Source of the DNA: Luteibacter sp. SG786
Lineage (GTDB): Bacteria; Pseudomonadota; Gammaproteobacteria; Xanthomonadales; Rhodanobacteraceae
Direction of reading: 5' to 3'
Assembly (NCBI RefSeq): GCF_011759605.1
Contig: NZ_JAAOYX010000001.1
Span: 310,001 to 374,000 of the forward strand
Length of the DNA stretch: 64,000 nucleotides
Position 1 is the first letter of the stretch; every line of letters begins with the position of its first letter. Made by a program: the position numbers and the translations under genes. Positions 7,855 through 17,873 of the stretch are shown piece after piece. Under the pieces are notes generated by a model. It was not told where the DNA came from. It saw only the letters and a program-made list of their open reading frames with translations, and did no database searches.

Positions 7855-8946
7855 ATGGGTATCAAATGCGGCATCGTCGGCCTGCCTAACGTCGGCAAGT
7901 CCACCCTCTTCAATGCGCTGACCAAGGCAGGCATCGCCGCCGCGAACTTCCCGTTCTGCACGATCGAGCCGAACACCGGCATCGTGCCGGTGCCGGATCC
8001 GCGCCTGGACGAACTCGCGGCCATCGTGAAGCCGCAGCGCATCATTCCCACCACCATGGAATTCGTCGATATCGCGGGCCTCGTGGCCGGCGCATCGAAG
8101 GGCGAGGGCCTGGGCAACAAGTTCCTCGCGCACATCCGCGAGACCGACGCCATCGCGCATGTGGTGCGCTGCTTCGAGGACGGCAACGTCATCCACGTGG
8201 CGAACAAGGTCGACCCGATCGCCGATATCGAAACCATCGACACCGAGCTGGCGCTGGCCGACCTGGAGTCCGTGCTGAAGGCGCTCGACCGCGTCACGCG
8301 CTCGGCGAAGGCGAACGACAAGGACGCGCTGGCGCGCAAGCCGGTGCTGGAGAAGCTCGCCAAGGCGCTCGACCAGGGCAAGTCGGCGCGGGCCGCCGGC
8401 CTCGACGCCGAAGAGAAGGCGCTGGTCCGCGACATGTTCCTCATCACCATGAAGCCGCTGATGTACATCGCGAACGTCGCGGAAGACGGCTTCGAGAACA
8501 ATCCGCACCTCGACGCCGTGCGCGCCCGTGCGGTGGAAGAGGGCGCCGAGGTGGTGCCGGTGTGCGCCGCCATCGAGGAAGAACTCTCGCAGCTCGAAGA
8601 CGCCGACCGCGACGAATTCCTCAAAGACCTCGGCCTCGAAGAGCCCGGCCTCAACCGCGTCATCCGCGCCGGTTACAAGCTGCTCGGGCTGCAAACCTAT
8701 TTCACCGCCGGCGTGCAGGAAGTGCGCGCATGGCAGGTTCGCGCCGGATCGACGGCACCGCAGGCCGCGGGCGTCATCCACACCGACTTCGAGCGCGGTT
8801 TCATCCGCGCCGAAACGGTCGCCTACGACGACTACATCAAGTTCAAGGGCGAGCAGGGCGCGAAGGAAGCCGGCCGCCTGCGTCTGGAAGGCAAGGACTA
8901 CCTCGTCAAGGAAGGCGACGTGCTGCACTTCCGCTTCAACGTCTGA
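7855..8946 (+). CDS. ychF: Redox/stress-linked ribosome-binding ATPase YchF (Obg family)
   Basis: An OLA1/YchF P-loop NTPase that binds 70S ribosomes and prefers ATP over GTP. The 363-residue protein has G1 [14 protein letters not shown], switch and G3 [16 protein letters not shown], and the altered G4 (NVAED in place of NKxD) that explains ATP preference. A central coiled coil spans about residues 130-190. A C-terminal TGS domain includes [20 protein letters not shown] and ends LHFRFNV, the standard family terminus. I start at ATG 7855 ([16 protein letters not shown]); upstream in-frame sequence crosses a repeat. A strong terminator follows. Confidence 0.98.
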   Translation: MGIKCGIVGLPNVGKSTLFNALTKAGIAAANFPFCTIEPNTGIVPVPDPRLDELAAIVKPQRIIPTTMEFVDIAGLVAGASKGEGLGNKFLAHIRETDAIAHVVRCFEDGNVIHVANKVDPIADIETIDTELALADLESVLKALDRVTRSAKANDKDALARKPVLEKLAKALDQGKSARAAGLDAEEKALVRDMFLITMKPLMYIANVAEDGFENNPHLDAVRARAVEEGAEVVPVCAAIEEELSQLEDADRDEFLKDLGLEEPGLNRVIRAGYKLLGLQTYFTAGVQEVRAWQVRAGSTAPQAAGVIHTDFERGFIRAETVAYDDYIKFKGEQGAKEAGRLRLEGKDYLVKEGDVLHFRFNV

Positions 8947-8950
8947 CGAA

Positions 8951-8978
8951 AAGCCCCGGTCCTCCGGGGCTTTTTTTT
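8951..8978 (+). terminator. Rho-independent terminator after ychF
   Basis: AAGCCCCGG (8951-8959) pairs with CCGGGGCTT (8964-8972), loop TCCT, followed by eight T. It separates the plus-strand ychF unit from the minus-strand partner-switching genes. Confidence 0.92.
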
Positions 8979-9024
8979 AGAGCCCTTCACTCATTCCTGG
9001 GGGCGACGTTCCCGATGCGTGGCT

Positions 9025-9408
9025 TCAACCGCCCGGCGCGGTCATCTGCCGCTGCATGTGATCCAGATACTGGTCCAGTTCGCCCACGCTCGCGAACACT
9101 TCCGCCACCGGCACGGCCTTCACGATGTCGAACACCTTCTTCACCTGCGGCTGCGGGTTGACCAACAGCGTGCGGCCGTCGCGGTCGTGCACTTGCTTGC
9201 GCAACTGGGCGAGGCTGCGCAGTCCGGCGCTACTGATGTATTCCAGGGCCGAAAGGTCGATCACCAGCGTACCGCCGTTGTCCAGCAGCGGGGTGACGTC
9301 GCGCAGGGCCTCATCGAACGCTGCGTAGGTCGCTGCGTCGAGACGGCCTTCGAGCCACACGGTGCTGCGGTCGGGGCTGGGGCTTTCGCTGCGGACGATG
9401 AGAGTCAT
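9025..9408 (-). CDS. STAS-domain anti-sigma factor antagonist (SpoIIAA/RsbV type)
   Basis: A 127-residue single STAS domain. The conserved phosphoacceptor region is DLSALEYISSAGLRSL with serines 59/60; in this family the serine is phosphorylated by the partner kinase and dephosphorylated by a PP2C phosphatase, which releases or sequesters the anti-sigma protein. Its start (ATG 9408) overlaps the stop of the kinase gene by 4 nt, indicating translational coupling. It is the last gene of the three-gene module. The target of the switch is not encoded next to it and cannot be named from the sequence. Confidence 0.9.
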   Translation of the reverse strand: MTLIVRSESPSPDRSTVWLEGRLDAATYAAFDEALRDVTPLLDNGGTLVIDLSALEYISSAGLRSLAQLRKQVHDRDGRTLLVNPQPQVKKVFDIVKAVPVAEVFASVGELDQYLDHMQRQMTAPGG

Positions 9409-9824
9409 AGGGCAGGCTCGTCGGAGGGATCGAAACGGATGACGACACGGTTGCCGTGTGCGTCGCGTGCATAGTGGAATTCGCTGGCGATGCTCCGGGC
9501 CAGGTGCAGGCCCAATCCGCCGATGTCGCGTCGTGCGATGTCGCCCGGCAGGTCGGGCGGTTCGCGTTGCAGCGGATCGAATGGCATGGCGTCGTCACGC
9601 AGTTCGAGGTGCACCACGTCCGCCTCGACTTCCAGGCGGATATCGATATTGCCGTCGCGGCCGTCCGGGTAACCATGGCGAACGGTGTTCACGAGCAGCT
9701 CCTCGAGAACCAGGCGCACGTCGGCGCGGCAGGACGCGTCCACCTCGGCGCGATCCAGCGCGCCTTCGGCCCGGTCCAGCGCGAGGAAGACGTCCTCCAG
9801 CCGGTTAGGAATGCGCAACCGCAT
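9405..9824 (-). CDS. Anti-sigma-type serine kinase, HATPase_c (RsbW-like)
   Basis: A 139-residue GHKL ATPase domain of the RsbW/SpoIIAB class. The N-box is VLEELLVNTVRHGY, the G1 box is LRDDAMPFDP and the G2 box is GGLGLHLARSIAS. In partner switching this protein phosphorylates the STAS antagonist and otherwise binds a sigma factor or other target. The gene overlaps the upstream phosphatase gene by 20 nt and the downstream STAS gene by 4 nt, so all three are probably one translationally coupled operon on the minus strand. Confidence 0.9.
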   Translation of the reverse strand: MRLRIPNRLEDVFLALDRAEGALDRAEVDASCRADVRLVLEELLVNTVRHGYPDGRDGNIDIRLEVEADVVHLELRDDAMPFDPLQREPPDLPGDIARRDIGGLGLHLARSIASEFHYARDAHGNRVVIRFDPSDEPAL

Positions 9825-11718
9825 CGAGGCGGGCTCCCACGGCGCCGCTGTCGTGCCAGGTCAGCGCGAGCAGTGCGATATCGTCGTAAGCCGGCGCGCC
9901 GTCGACATAGGCATCGACGTCGCCCAGCACCTGTTGCACGTAAGCTTCCGGCGTGGCGCCGTCCTCGACGCGAGCGATGCTGTCCAGGATGGCGTGCGTG
10001 CCATACAGGCGCTGATTGGCCGCATGCGCCTCGCTGACGCCGTCGGTGTACATGAGCAAGGTATCGCCCCCAAGCAACGTGAGTACGCGTACAGGGTAGC
10101 GCGCTTCGGTGTCCAGGCCGAGCGCGGGGCCGGTTTCCACGTCGACGAAGGCGGCGCTGCCGCCGGCGTGCAGCACTGGCTGCTCGTGCCCGGCGCTGGC
10201 GAGCGAGAGCAGGCCGGTTTCGGTTTCCACCACGCCGCAGAGCAGGGTGACGAACATGCAGGTGTCGTTGCCCTTGCACAGTTCGCGATTGAGCGCGCCG
10301 AGTATTTCGCTGGGCGAGCGGGCATGCGTCGCGAGGGTGCGCGCGAGCGTAATGGTGCGCGCCATGAAAAGCGCGGCGGGAATGCCCTTGTCCGAGACGT
10401 CTCCCACCATCACGCAGATATGGCGCGCCCCGAGGGTGAAATAGGTATAGAGGTCTCCGCCCACGGCACTCGCCGGACGCAGTGCGGCATGGACCTCGAC
10501 GCGGCCGTCGGCGGCGAGCCAGTGCGGTTCGGGAATCAGGGCCAGCTGGATCTGGCGCGCGATTTCCAGTTCGCTCGCCATGCGTTCCTGTTCGCGAGCG
10601 ATCTGCTTCGCGCTGTCTATGTGGCCCGCCAGTTGCCGGCGCATCTGGTCGAAGGCCCGGGTCAGGCGCCCGACCTCGTCCTTGCGGCGAATGTGGGGCA
10701 GGGGGAAATCGAGCTGGCCGCGCGCGACGTCGTCCGCACGATCCGAGAGAATCACCAGCGGTGCCATCAGGCGCCGGGTGATCACCAGCGCGATGAGCGA
10801 TACCCCGGCCAACGCCAGGAGGCCCAGGAGGATGTCGACGTAGTAGGTGCGGCGAAGATCGGCCAGCACCTCCCGTTCCGGCATGGTCAGGCCGAAAGTC
10901 CAGCTCGTACCCGGGATCGCGACGAAATACACCCAGACCGGCTCGCTGACGCGGCTACCCATCTCCGGGGTGAGTCGCACCGGGTTCTCCCCCGCGGCAA
11001 GGGCCGCGCGGAAGGGTTTGCTGCCCCGGGTGCCGACGTAGGAGGTCCAGTCGTGGGCAAGGAACTCACCGTTCGCATCCACCACGAAGGCCGAGGCGTG
11101 CTCGGGTTTGCTCAACTCGCCCAACAGCCGTTGCAACCAGCCCAGGCTGATGGTGGCGTCCGCGACGCCGGCGACGGGCACCTTCTGCCCGGGAATAGCT
11201 ACCGAATAGCCGATAAGGGTGTCGGGCCGGCCCACCGCGTGGAAGGGCGCTTGCCAGCACCCGTCGTCGCAATTGAGGCCGCGGATGAACCACGACGACG
11301 TCCAGTAGAGCCCCGGATCGTCCAGCCGGCTGCCCATGCTGAGCGTGCCGTCGGTGGCGCGCCGCGCGATCGGCGCGTCGGTGGGGTGGGGCGCGGCAGT
11401 GTCGCGCGGGATGAACGCGGCGGTGATGTCTACCAGTTCGGGATTGACGGCGAGCGTGTCGCGGATGATTCCGGGAGCTTCGTCACGACGGGTGGCCAGG
11501 ACGCCGGCCATCACCCGTGCTACTCGGGATACGTTGCCGAGGCGCCCCTGGATGCGCGTCGCAGCCCACCCTGAGACGGCCGAGGCCTCCTGTTCCGTCT
11601 GCTTGAGAATCTGGTCGCGGGTATGCGACAGCAGCAGTCCGCCTGTGACGACGAGCACGATCGCCGAGCCCAGCAGGACACCCAGGGCGAGTCGCGTGGC
11701 GACGCTGCGAAAGACCAT
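9805..11718 (-). CDS. Membrane sensor protein phosphatase: Cache-like, HAMP and PP2C/SpoIIE domains
   Basis: A 637-residue RsbU-like sensor. It has a transmembrane helix at about 10-30, a periplasmic region at about 31-290 whose pattern (YWTSSWF, IGYSVAIPG, FVVDANGEFLAHD) fits a double Cache ligand-binding fold, a second membrane helix at 295-314, a HAMP domain at about 315-367 and a short coiled coil with SELEIARQIQLALIPE. The PP2C-like SpoIIE phosphatase domain starts near 408, with metal aspartates D422 (GGDLYTYF) and D440 (GDVSDKG). It would dephosphorylate the STAS partner when an extracytoplasmic signal binds. The ligand is unknown. The start is ATG 11718. Confidence 0.92.
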   Translation of the reverse strand: MVFRSVATRLALGVLLGSAIVLVVTGGLLLSHTRDQILKQTEQEASAVSGWAATRIQGRLGNVSRVARVMAGVLATRRDEAPGIIRDTLAVNPELVDITAAFIPRDTAAPHPTDAPIARRATDGTLSMGSRLDDPGLYWTSSWFIRGLNCDDGCWQAPFHAVGRPDTLIGYSVAIPGQKVPVAGVADATISLGWLQRLLGELSKPEHASAFVVDANGEFLAHDWTSYVGTRGSKPFRAALAAGENPVRLTPEMGSRVSEPVWVYFVAIPGTSWTFGLTMPEREVLADLRRTYYVDILLGLLALAGVSLIALVITRRLMAPLVILSDRADDVARGQLDFPLPHIRRKDEVGRLTRAFDQMRRQLAGHIDSAKQIAREQERMASELEIARQIQLALIPEPHWLAADGRVEVHAALRPASAVGGDLYTYFTLGARHICVMVGDVSDKGIPAALFMARTITLARTLATHARSPSEILGALNRELCKGNDTCMFVTLLCGVVETETGLLSLASAGHEQPVLHAGGSAAFVDVETGPALGLDTEARYPVRVLTLLGGDTLLMYTDGVSEAHAANQRLYGTHAILDSIARVEDGATPEAYVQQVLGDVDAYVDGAPAYDDIALLALTWHDSGAVGARLDAVAHS

Positions 11719-11820
11719 CGGGGCGCTCCCGGGGGATATGGTCGGAATCTATGCTGCGGGGAGCGGCCCGGCAAGCTGCCGCTCCGGTCATAATCCGGTT
11801 TTTCCAAACAAGGTCACGCC

Positions 11821-12306
11821 ATGCCCGGCATCCAGCGCGAAGTCGAATTCCGTTTCCTGGCCCAGCCCACCGATGTGAACTTCGGCGGCAAGGTGCATGG
11901 CGGCATGGCCATGAAATGGCTGGACCAGGCAGGCTACGCCTGCGCGGTGGGCTGGAGCGGCGCGTACTGCGTCACGGCTTCGGTCAGCGGTATCCAGTTC
12001 CTCGCGCCCATCCTGATCGGCGACCTGGTGACCGTGCGGGCTCGTCTCATCCACACGGGCACCTCGAGCATGCACCTTGCGGTGGACGTGCTGGCCCGGG
12101 ATCTGCGAAGCGGCGAGGAGCGCCTGGCCACGAGCTGCGTCATGGTGTTCGTGGCCCTGGACAAACCCGATGGCGGCAAGCCCACGCCCGTTCCCCCATG
12201 GAGGCCGGTGGAAGAGAAAGACCTGCGCCTGCAGGAGTACGCGATGAAGCTGATGGAGATGTCCCGCGCGATGGAGCCGCTGGTTCTGGCAACCCGCGAG
12301 GCCTGA
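11821..12306 (+). CDS. Acyl-CoA thioesterase, hotdog fold (YciA type)
   Basis: Hydrolyses acyl-CoA thioesters; the substrate range cannot be told from sequence. The 161-residue protein has the HotDog hydrolase signature NFGGKVHGGMAMKWLDQAGY (residues 20-39), in which the aspartate is the catalytic position of the YciA/Acot family, followed by the strand VTASVSGIQFLAPILIGDLV. The family usually forms hexamers and is cytoplasmic. It stands alone between the divergent partner-switching module and the tRNA-tufB operon. Confidence 0.88.
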   Translation: MPGIQREVEFRFLAQPTDVNFGGKVHGGMAMKWLDQAGYACAVGWSGAYCVTASVSGIQFLAPILIGDLVTVRARLIHTGTSSMHLAVDVLARDLRSGEERLATSCVMVFVALDKPDGGKPTPVPPWRPVEEKDLRLQEYAMKLMEMSRAMEPLVLATREA

Positions 12307-12430
12307 TCGCGCTTCCCATTCGAACGGCCCGTCGCTACACTTCGCGGCCCGCTCGTCGAGCACCCGTATCGGCGGGCCGTCGCACCGTTTCGGAGCCGTC
12401 GCCGCGCGTGATTTTCCCGTGCGGAAGTTG

Positions 12431-12459
12431 TTGACAGTTTCCCGGACGCTCGCGACAAT
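12431..12459 (+). promoter_or_regulatory. Sigma70 promoter for tRNA-Tyr-Gly-Thr-tufB
   Basis: A perfect -35 TTGACA (12431-12436), a 17-bp spacer and -10 GACAAT (12454-12459). Predicted initiation lies near 12466, 8 nt before the first tRNA. The GC-rich stretch after the -10 is typical of stringently controlled stable-RNA promoters. Confidence 0.85.
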
Positions 12460-12473
12460 AGGCGTTCTTTGTT

Positions 12474-12559
12474 GGAGGAATACCCAAGCGGCCAACGGGG
12501 GCAGACTGTAAATCTGCTGGCTTACGCCTTCGGTGGTTCGAATCCACCTTCCTCCACCA
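12474..12559 (+). tRNA. tRNA-Tyr (anticodon GTA)
   Basis: An 86-nt class II tRNA with a long variable arm. Acceptor GGAGGAA (12474-12480) pairs with TTCCTCC (12549-12555); the anticodon loop is CTGTAAA; the T-loop is GGTTCGAATCC; CCA is encoded. It is the first gene of the tRNA-tufB operon. Confidence 0.97.
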
Positions 12560-12576
12560 GACGAGTTCCGCGCAGT

Positions 12577-12650
12577 GCGGGAGTAGTTCAATGGTAGAAC
12601 TTCAGCCTTCCAAGCTGATTGTGCGGGTTCGATTCCCGTCTCCCGCTCCA
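12577..12650 (+). tRNA. tRNA-Gly (anticodon TCC)
   Basis: A 74-nt tRNA. Acceptor GCGGGAG (12577-12583) pairs with CTCCCGC (12640-12646); the anticodon is TCC; the T-loop is GGTTCGATTCC; CCA is encoded. It lies 17 bp after tRNA-Tyr. Confidence 0.97.
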
Positions 12651-12676
12651 TTGTTCATACGCGCATTGCGTCATGT

Positions 12677-12752
<76 letters not shown>

Positions 12753-12815
12753 TCTTCGTCGTCCGCGGCGGTTCCTTTTTTACTATCTCATTGGCTCCAG
12801 CGGAGTTTAACGCTC

Positions 12816-14006
<1,191 letters not shown>

Positions 14007-14012
14007 GAACGA

Positions 14013-14034
14013 TGCCGGCCCCTTGGGGCCGGCA
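14013..14034 (+). other. Hairpin between tufB and tRNA-Trp
   Basis: A perfect 10-bp palindrome with arms TGCCGGCCCC and GGGGCCGGCA around TT. It lies 6 bp after the tufB stop and has no U-run. It may be an RNase processing or 3'-end stability hairpin that lets transcription continue into tRNA-Trp-secE-nusG. Confidence 0.5.
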
Positions 14035-14096
14035 GCCAGTCGCGGGGCGGGTGGGTCGTCGACCGCCCGCCTTCGCGGTTCCACTGTTTCACCTGT

Positions 14097-14172
<76 letters not shown>

Positions 14173-14185
14173 CTCCCGAGTCCGC

Positions 14186-14581
14186 ATGAATACGAAGGCA
14201 CAAGAAGCCAAGGGTATGGGCCCGGCCGATCTCGGCAAGCTGGCGCTTGCGCTGGTCGTGCTCGTCGCCGGCATCGTCGGTTTCTACTATTTCAGCGATA
14301 ACCCGAACGTGCCGTCCTTCGCGCGCGTCGCGGGCGTTATCGTCGCCGTGGTGGCCGCCATGGCCATTGCCGCCTTCACGGTTCCGGGTCGCAAGCTGCG
14401 TGGCTTCGTTGCCGAATCGCAGTTCGAAATGCGCAAGGTCGTCTGGCCGACGCGCGACGAAACGCTGAAGACCACCGGCGTCATCCTGGTGGTCGTGGTC
14501 ATTCTTTCGCTGCTGATGGGGCTCATCGACTGGTTGCTGAAGTCGGTCGTGCTCGATTGGCTGCTTAAGCTCGGACATTGA
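14186..14581 (+). CDS. secE: Preprotein translocase subunit SecE
   Basis: An essential small clamp subunit of the SecYEG channel in the inner membrane. The 131-residue protein has three hydrophobic segments (about 18-38, 47-68 and 98-122), the longer gammaproteobacterial form. The conserved amphipathic region before the last helix, QFEMRKVVWPTRDET, is present. It is followed by nusG 8 bp later, the universal secE-nusG pair. I chose ATG 14186 because further upstream lies tRNA-Trp. Confidence 0.96.
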   Translation: MNTKAQEAKGMGPADLGKLALALVVLVAGIVGFYYFSDNPNVPSFARVAGVIVAVVAAMAIAAFTVPGRKLRGFVAESQFEMRKVVWPTRDETLKTTGVILVVVVILSLLMGLIDWLLKSVVLDWLLKLGH

Positions 14582-14589
14582 GGTAAGGC

Positions 14590-15150
14590 ATGAGCAAGCG
14601 CTGGTACGTGGTTCACGCCTATTCGGGGTTCGAGCAGCAGGTTCGCAAGGCCCTGGAAGAGCGCGTCAAGCGCGAGGGCATGGAAGAAAAGTTCGGTGAG
14701 ATCCTGGTTCCGACCGAGGAAGTCATCGAGATGCGCGGCGGCCAGAAGCGTCGCAGCGAGCGCAAGTTCTTCCCCGGTTATGTCCTGGTCCAGATCGAAA
14801 CCGACACGAGCGGCAAGACGCCCCGTATCGACGACGAGTGCTGGCACCTGGTCAAGGAAACCCCGAAGGTCATGGGTTTCATCGGCGGCACCGCCGACCG
14901 TCCGCACCCGATTCGCGATACCGAGGCCGACGCCATCCTGAGCCGCGTGCGCGAGGGTGTCGAGAAGCCCCGTCCGAAGGTTCTCTTCGAGCCGGGCGAG
15001 ATGGTCCGCGTCACCGACGGCCCGTTCAACGACTTCAACGGCGTGGTCGAGGAAGTCAACTACGAAAAGAGCCGCCTGCGCGTCGCAGTGCTCATTTTCG
15101 GTCGTTCTACCCCGGTCGAGCTCGAGTTCGGCCAGGTGGAGAAGGCCTGA
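14590..15150 (+). CDS. nusG: Transcription termination/antitermination factor NusG
   Basis: Binds the RNA polymerase clamp through its NGN domain (residues 1-125, starting [18 protein letters not shown]) and binds Rho or ribosomal protein S10 through its C-terminal KOW domain (about 130-186, [20 protein letters not shown]). Length 186 is near the E. coli 181. The gene forms a unit with secE. The rplK promoter begins 43 bp after its stop. Confidence 0.98.
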   Translation: MSKRWYVVHAYSGFEQQVRKALEERVKREGMEEKFGEILVPTEEVIEMRGGQKRRSERKFFPGYVLVQIETDTSGKTPRIDDECWHLVKETPKVMGFIGGTADRPHPIRDTEADAILSRVREGVEKPRPKVLFEPGEMVRVTDGPFNDFNGVVEEVNYEKSRLRVAVLIFGRSTPVELEFGQVEKA

Positions 15151-15192
15151 CGGCCCTCTGATCGGCGCTGCCGGTCCTCCTCGGCACAGGGT

Positions 15193-15221
15193 TTGCATAG
15201 CCCGTGTGAGGAGCCTATAAT
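15193..15221 (+). promoter_or_regulatory. Sigma70 promoter for the rplKAJL operon
   Basis: -35 TTGCAT (15193-15198), a 17-bp spacer and a perfect -10 TATAAT (15216-15221). Initiation near 15228 gives a leader of about 125 nt before rplK. The E. coli L11 operon has a comparable leader that is the target of autoregulation by L1; whether this leader binds L1 is not shown by the sequence alone. Confidence 0.85.
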
Positions 15222-15352
15222 GCCCGGTTCACGCTGGAGACTTGTGCTCCGGCGTGTCCGTGTTTCAGGGGTTCGCAGGCGCGAGCCCACCACACTCCAG
15301 GGACGGTCTACAGCGAGGAGCCGCAAGGCGTCCGCACTCGCGAGGAACTAAA

Positions 15353-15781
15353 ATGGCAAAGAAAGTCATTGGTTACATCAAGTTGCAGGTGAAGGCCGGT
15401 CAGGCCAACCCGTCGCCGCCGGTCGGTCCGGCGCTCGGTCAGCGCGGCCTGAACATCATGGAGTTCTGCAAGGCGTTCAATGCCGCCACGCAGAAGCTCG
15501 AGCCGGGTCTTCCGATCCCGGTCGTGATCACGGCCTACTCGGACCGTACGTTCACCTTCATCACGAAGACCCCGCCGGCCTCGATCCTCCTCAAGAAGAT
15601 CACGGGCGTGGCCAAGGGCTCGCAGAAGCCGAACACCGACAAGGTGGGCAAGGTCACCCGCGCCCAGCTCGAGGAAATCGCGAAGCAGAAGGAGCCGGAT
15701 CTCACGGCTGCCGATCTCGATGCCGCCGTGCGCACCATCGCCGGTAGCGCGCGTTCCATGGGTCTGGTGGTGGAGGGTTAA
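15353..15781 (+). CDS. rplK: 50S ribosomal protein L11
   Basis: Forms the GTPase-associated stalk base with 23S rRNA and is needed for RelA-dependent stringent signalling. The 142-residue product equals the E. coli length. The N-terminal domain starts [20 protein letters not shown] and contains the proline-rich [20 protein letters not shown]. The C-terminal rRNA-binding domain follows. A GAGGAA ribosome-binding site at 15342-15347 supports ATG 15353. It is the first gene of rplKAJL. Confidence 0.98.
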   Translation: MAKKVIGYIKLQVKAGQANPSPPVGPALGQRGLNIMEFCKAFNAATQKLEPGLPIPVVITAYSDRTFTFITKTPPASILLKKITGVAKGSQKPNTDKVGKVTRAQLEEIAKQKEPDLTAADLDAAVRTIAGSARSMGLVVEG

Positions 15782-15784
15782 GAC

Positions 15785-16492
15785 ATGGCAAAGCTCACCA
15801 AGCGTATGAAGGCCGCCACGGCCGCCGTGCAGCCCGGCAAGACCTACGGTCTCGACGAGGCGCTGAAGATCGTCAAGGACAACGCCAAGGCGAAGTTCGC
15901 CGAATCCGTGGACGTCGCCGTCCGCCTCGGTATCGACGCCAAGAAGTCCGACCAGGGCGTTCGCGGTTCCTCGCTGCTGCCGCACGGCACCGGCAAGACC
16001 GTTCGCGTTGCCGTGTTCGTTCCGCCGGGTGAAAAGGCAGACGCCGCTCTCGCGGCCGGCGCCGACGCCGTCGGTATGGACGACCTCGCCGAGAAGATGC
16101 AGGCGGGCGACCTGAACTACGGCCGCGTCATCGCCACGCCGGACGCCATGCGCGTCGTCGGTAAGCTCGGCCAGGTGCTCGGTCCCCGCGGCCTCATGCC
16201 GAACCCGAAGGACGGCTCGGTCACCGCCGACGTCGCCACGGCCGTCAAGAACGCCAAGGCCGGCCAGGTCAAGTTCCGCAACGACAAGGGTGGCATCATC
16301 CACGCCACCATCGGCAAGGCGAGCTTCGATGCCGCCCAGCTGGCCGACAACCTCAATGCGCTGATCGCCGATCTGCTGAAGGCCAAGCCGGCCGCGGCGA
16401 AGGGTCAGTACATCCAGAAGGTGTCGCTGTCGAGCACGATGGGCGTGGGCGTCCCGGTCGATACCTCGACCGTGAACACCTCGACCAAGTAA
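15785..16492 (+). CDS. rplA: 50S ribosomal protein L1
   Basis: Forms the L1 stalk that guides release of E-site tRNA; in other bacteria it also represses its own operon by binding the rplK leader. The 235-residue product carries the typical [15 protein letters not shown] loop near residues 136-150 and the two-domain L1 organisation. It starts 3 bp after rplK. A 343-nt gap that probably holds the L10 leader follows. Confidence 0.98.
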   Translation: MAKLTKRMKAATAAVQPGKTYGLDEALKIVKDNAKAKFAESVDVAVRLGIDAKKSDQGVRGSSLLPHGTGKTVRVAVFVPPGEKADAALAAGADAVGMDDLAEKMQAGDLNYGRVIATPDAMRVVGKLGQVLGPRGLMPNPKDGSVTADVATAVKNAKAGQVKFRNDKGGIIHATIGKASFDAAQLADNLNALIADLLKAKPAAAKGQYIQKVSLSSTMGVGVPVDTSTVNTSTK

Positions 16493-16835
16493 GTGTTACG
16501 ACCCTTCGCCGGCCATGCCGGCGGAGGGCACGTTTTTGAGGGCAGCCCCGGTTGCAATGCCGGGGCAGCCGTCAAAGACCGTAGGCGCGGACAGCGCGCG
16601 ACGACGACGAGCAGGGAGCTCGTGTTGGCAAGGAATCGCCGTCGTCGGAAGCGGGTTCGCTTAATCGGAGGCCTTGAAGGCTCCGGCCTGCGTAGATGGT
16701 GCAGCCCCTTCTGGCATTCGTTTCGAATCTGGAAAGGCCACCACCCGGGATGCGTGCATCCCCGATGTCAGGACGATGTCGCCCAGGACCGCAAGCGGCA
16801 GGAGTCGTGAGCGGAGTTCACATGAGGAGTGCAAC
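16493..16835 (+). promoter_or_regulatory. rplA-rplJ intergenic region, candidate L10(L12) leader
   Basis: 343 nt without a gene. It contains several GC-rich complementary segments (for example 16513-16532 and 16549-16567) and a conserved-looking GCGTAGATGGTGCAG core near 16688-16702. In E. coli the equivalent gap carries the structured mRNA leader bound by the L10-L7/L12 complex to control rplJL, so the same role is inferred. No clear -35/-10 pair is seen. A 7-codon frame ATG 16822 to TAA 16845 overlaps the rplJ start. Confidence 0.45.
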
Positions 16836-17360
16836 GTGGCTTTAAATCTCTCCCAGAAGCAAGAAGTAGTCGCCGAGCTGGCAGAAGTCGCTGCGAAGGC
16901 TCACTCCTTGGTCGCCGCCGAATACGCGGGCACCACGGTCTCTCAGATGACCGAGATGCGCAAGAAGGCCCGCCAGTCGGGTGTGTTCCTGAAAGTCGTC
17001 AAGAACACGCTCGCTGCCCGCGCCGTGGCCGGTACCGAATTCGAGGTCGTCAAGGACGCCCTGGTCGGTCCGCTGCTCTATGCGTTCTCGACCGAGGAAC
17101 CGGGCGCCGCTGGCCGCCTGATCAAGGAATTCGCGAAGACCAACGACAAGCTCAAGCCGAAGGTCGTCTCCATCGAGGGCAAGCTGTTCGATGCCGCGCA
17201 CGTTGACGTGCTGGCTTCGCTGCCGACCCGCGAAGAGGCCCTGGCCATGCTGGCCCGCGTGCTGGCCGAGCCGGTCACGATGTTCGCCCGCGCCGTCAAG
17301 GCCGTTGCGGACAAGCAGGGTGGTGGCGAAGTCGCCGCCGAAGCCCCGGCCGAAGCCTGA
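16836..17360 (+). CDS. rplJ: 50S ribosomal protein L10
   Basis: Anchors L7/L12 dimers to the ribosomal stalk and, in complex with them, represses its own translation in other bacteria. The 174-residue protein starts at GTG 16836 ([19 protein letters not shown], aligning with the E. coli N-terminus MALNLQDKQAIVAEVSEVA); GAGGAG at 16824-16829 supports this. The N-terminal rRNA-binding domain ends near residue 130, followed by the C-terminal helix that carries L7/L12 and an Ala/Glu-rich tail. Confidence 0.97.
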   Translation: MALNLSQKQEVVAELAEVAAKAHSLVAAEYAGTTVSQMTEMRKKARQSGVFLKVVKNTLAARAVAGTEFEVVKDALVGPLLYAFSTEEPGAAGRLIKEFAKTNDKLKPKVVSIEGKLFDAAHVDVLASLPTREEALAMLARVLAEPVTMFARAVKAVADKQGGGEVAAEAPAEA

Positions 17361-17406
17361 TCTCGACTTTTCCCATTCGAAACCCCATTTCAGAAGGTAA
17401 GAAACA

Positions 17407-17781
17407 ATGTCCACCCTGACCACCGAACAGATCGTTGAAGCCATCAAGGCCAAGTCCCTGACGGAAATCATGGAGCTGGTGAAGTCGATCGAAGACACCT
17501 TCGGCGTCTCCGCTGCCGCTCCGGTCGCCGTCGCTGGCCCGGCTGCTGCCGCTGGCCCGGCTGCCGAAGCGCAGACCGAGTTCGACGTGATCCTGAAGTC
17601 CGCCGGCGACAAGAAGGTCGACGTGATCAAGGCCGTCCGCGCCATCACCGGCCTGGGCCTGAAGGAAGCCAAGGACCTCACCGAGGCCGGTGGCGTCGTG
17701 AAGGAAGCGGCCTCGAAGGAAGATGCCGAGAAGTTCAAGAAGGACCTCGAAGCTGCCGGCGCCACGGTCGAACTCAAGTAA
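17407..17781 (+). CDS. rplL: 50S ribosomal protein L7/L12
   Basis: The dimeric stalk protein that recruits and stimulates translational GTPases. It has 124 residues: an N-terminal dimerisation domain (1-33), an Ala/Gly/Pro hinge (about 36-56) and a C-terminal factor-binding domain with [20 protein letters not shown]. It lies 46 bp after rplJ. A GC-rich hairpin and a tandem repeat separate it from rpoB, so the ratio of stalk protein to polymerase transcripts may be set there. Confidence 0.98.
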   Translation: MSTLTTEQIVEAIKAKSLTEIMELVKSIEDTFGVSAAAPVAVAGPAAAAGPAAEAQTEFDVILKSAGDKKVDVIKAVRAITGLGLKEAKDLTEAGGVVKEAASKEDAEKFKKDLEAAGATVELK

Positions 17782-17823
17782 TCGGCGCCTTGCGCGCCAG
17801 TTGTTCGACATAGCGTCAAGCGA

Positions 17824-17850
17824 GCCTGGGGGCGTAAGCCCCCGGGCTTT
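17824..17850 (+). terminator. Attenuator-like hairpin between rplL and rpoB
   Basis: GCCTGGGGGC (17824-17833) pairs with GCCCCCGGGC (17838-17847), a 10-bp stem with one G-T pair and a GTAA loop, then TTT. E. coli has a partial terminator at this place that lets only part of the transcripts enter rpoBC; a similar role is inferred. Confidence 0.5.
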
Positions 17851-17873
17851 GCCCGTTGAACGGGCGGTGAAGA

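Noticed and set aside
9685-11574. 629-codon plus-strand frame opposite the sensor phosphatase gene
   Set aside because: The minus strand carries clear Cache/HAMP/PP2C domains with catalytic aspartates; the plus-strand translation shows no domain.
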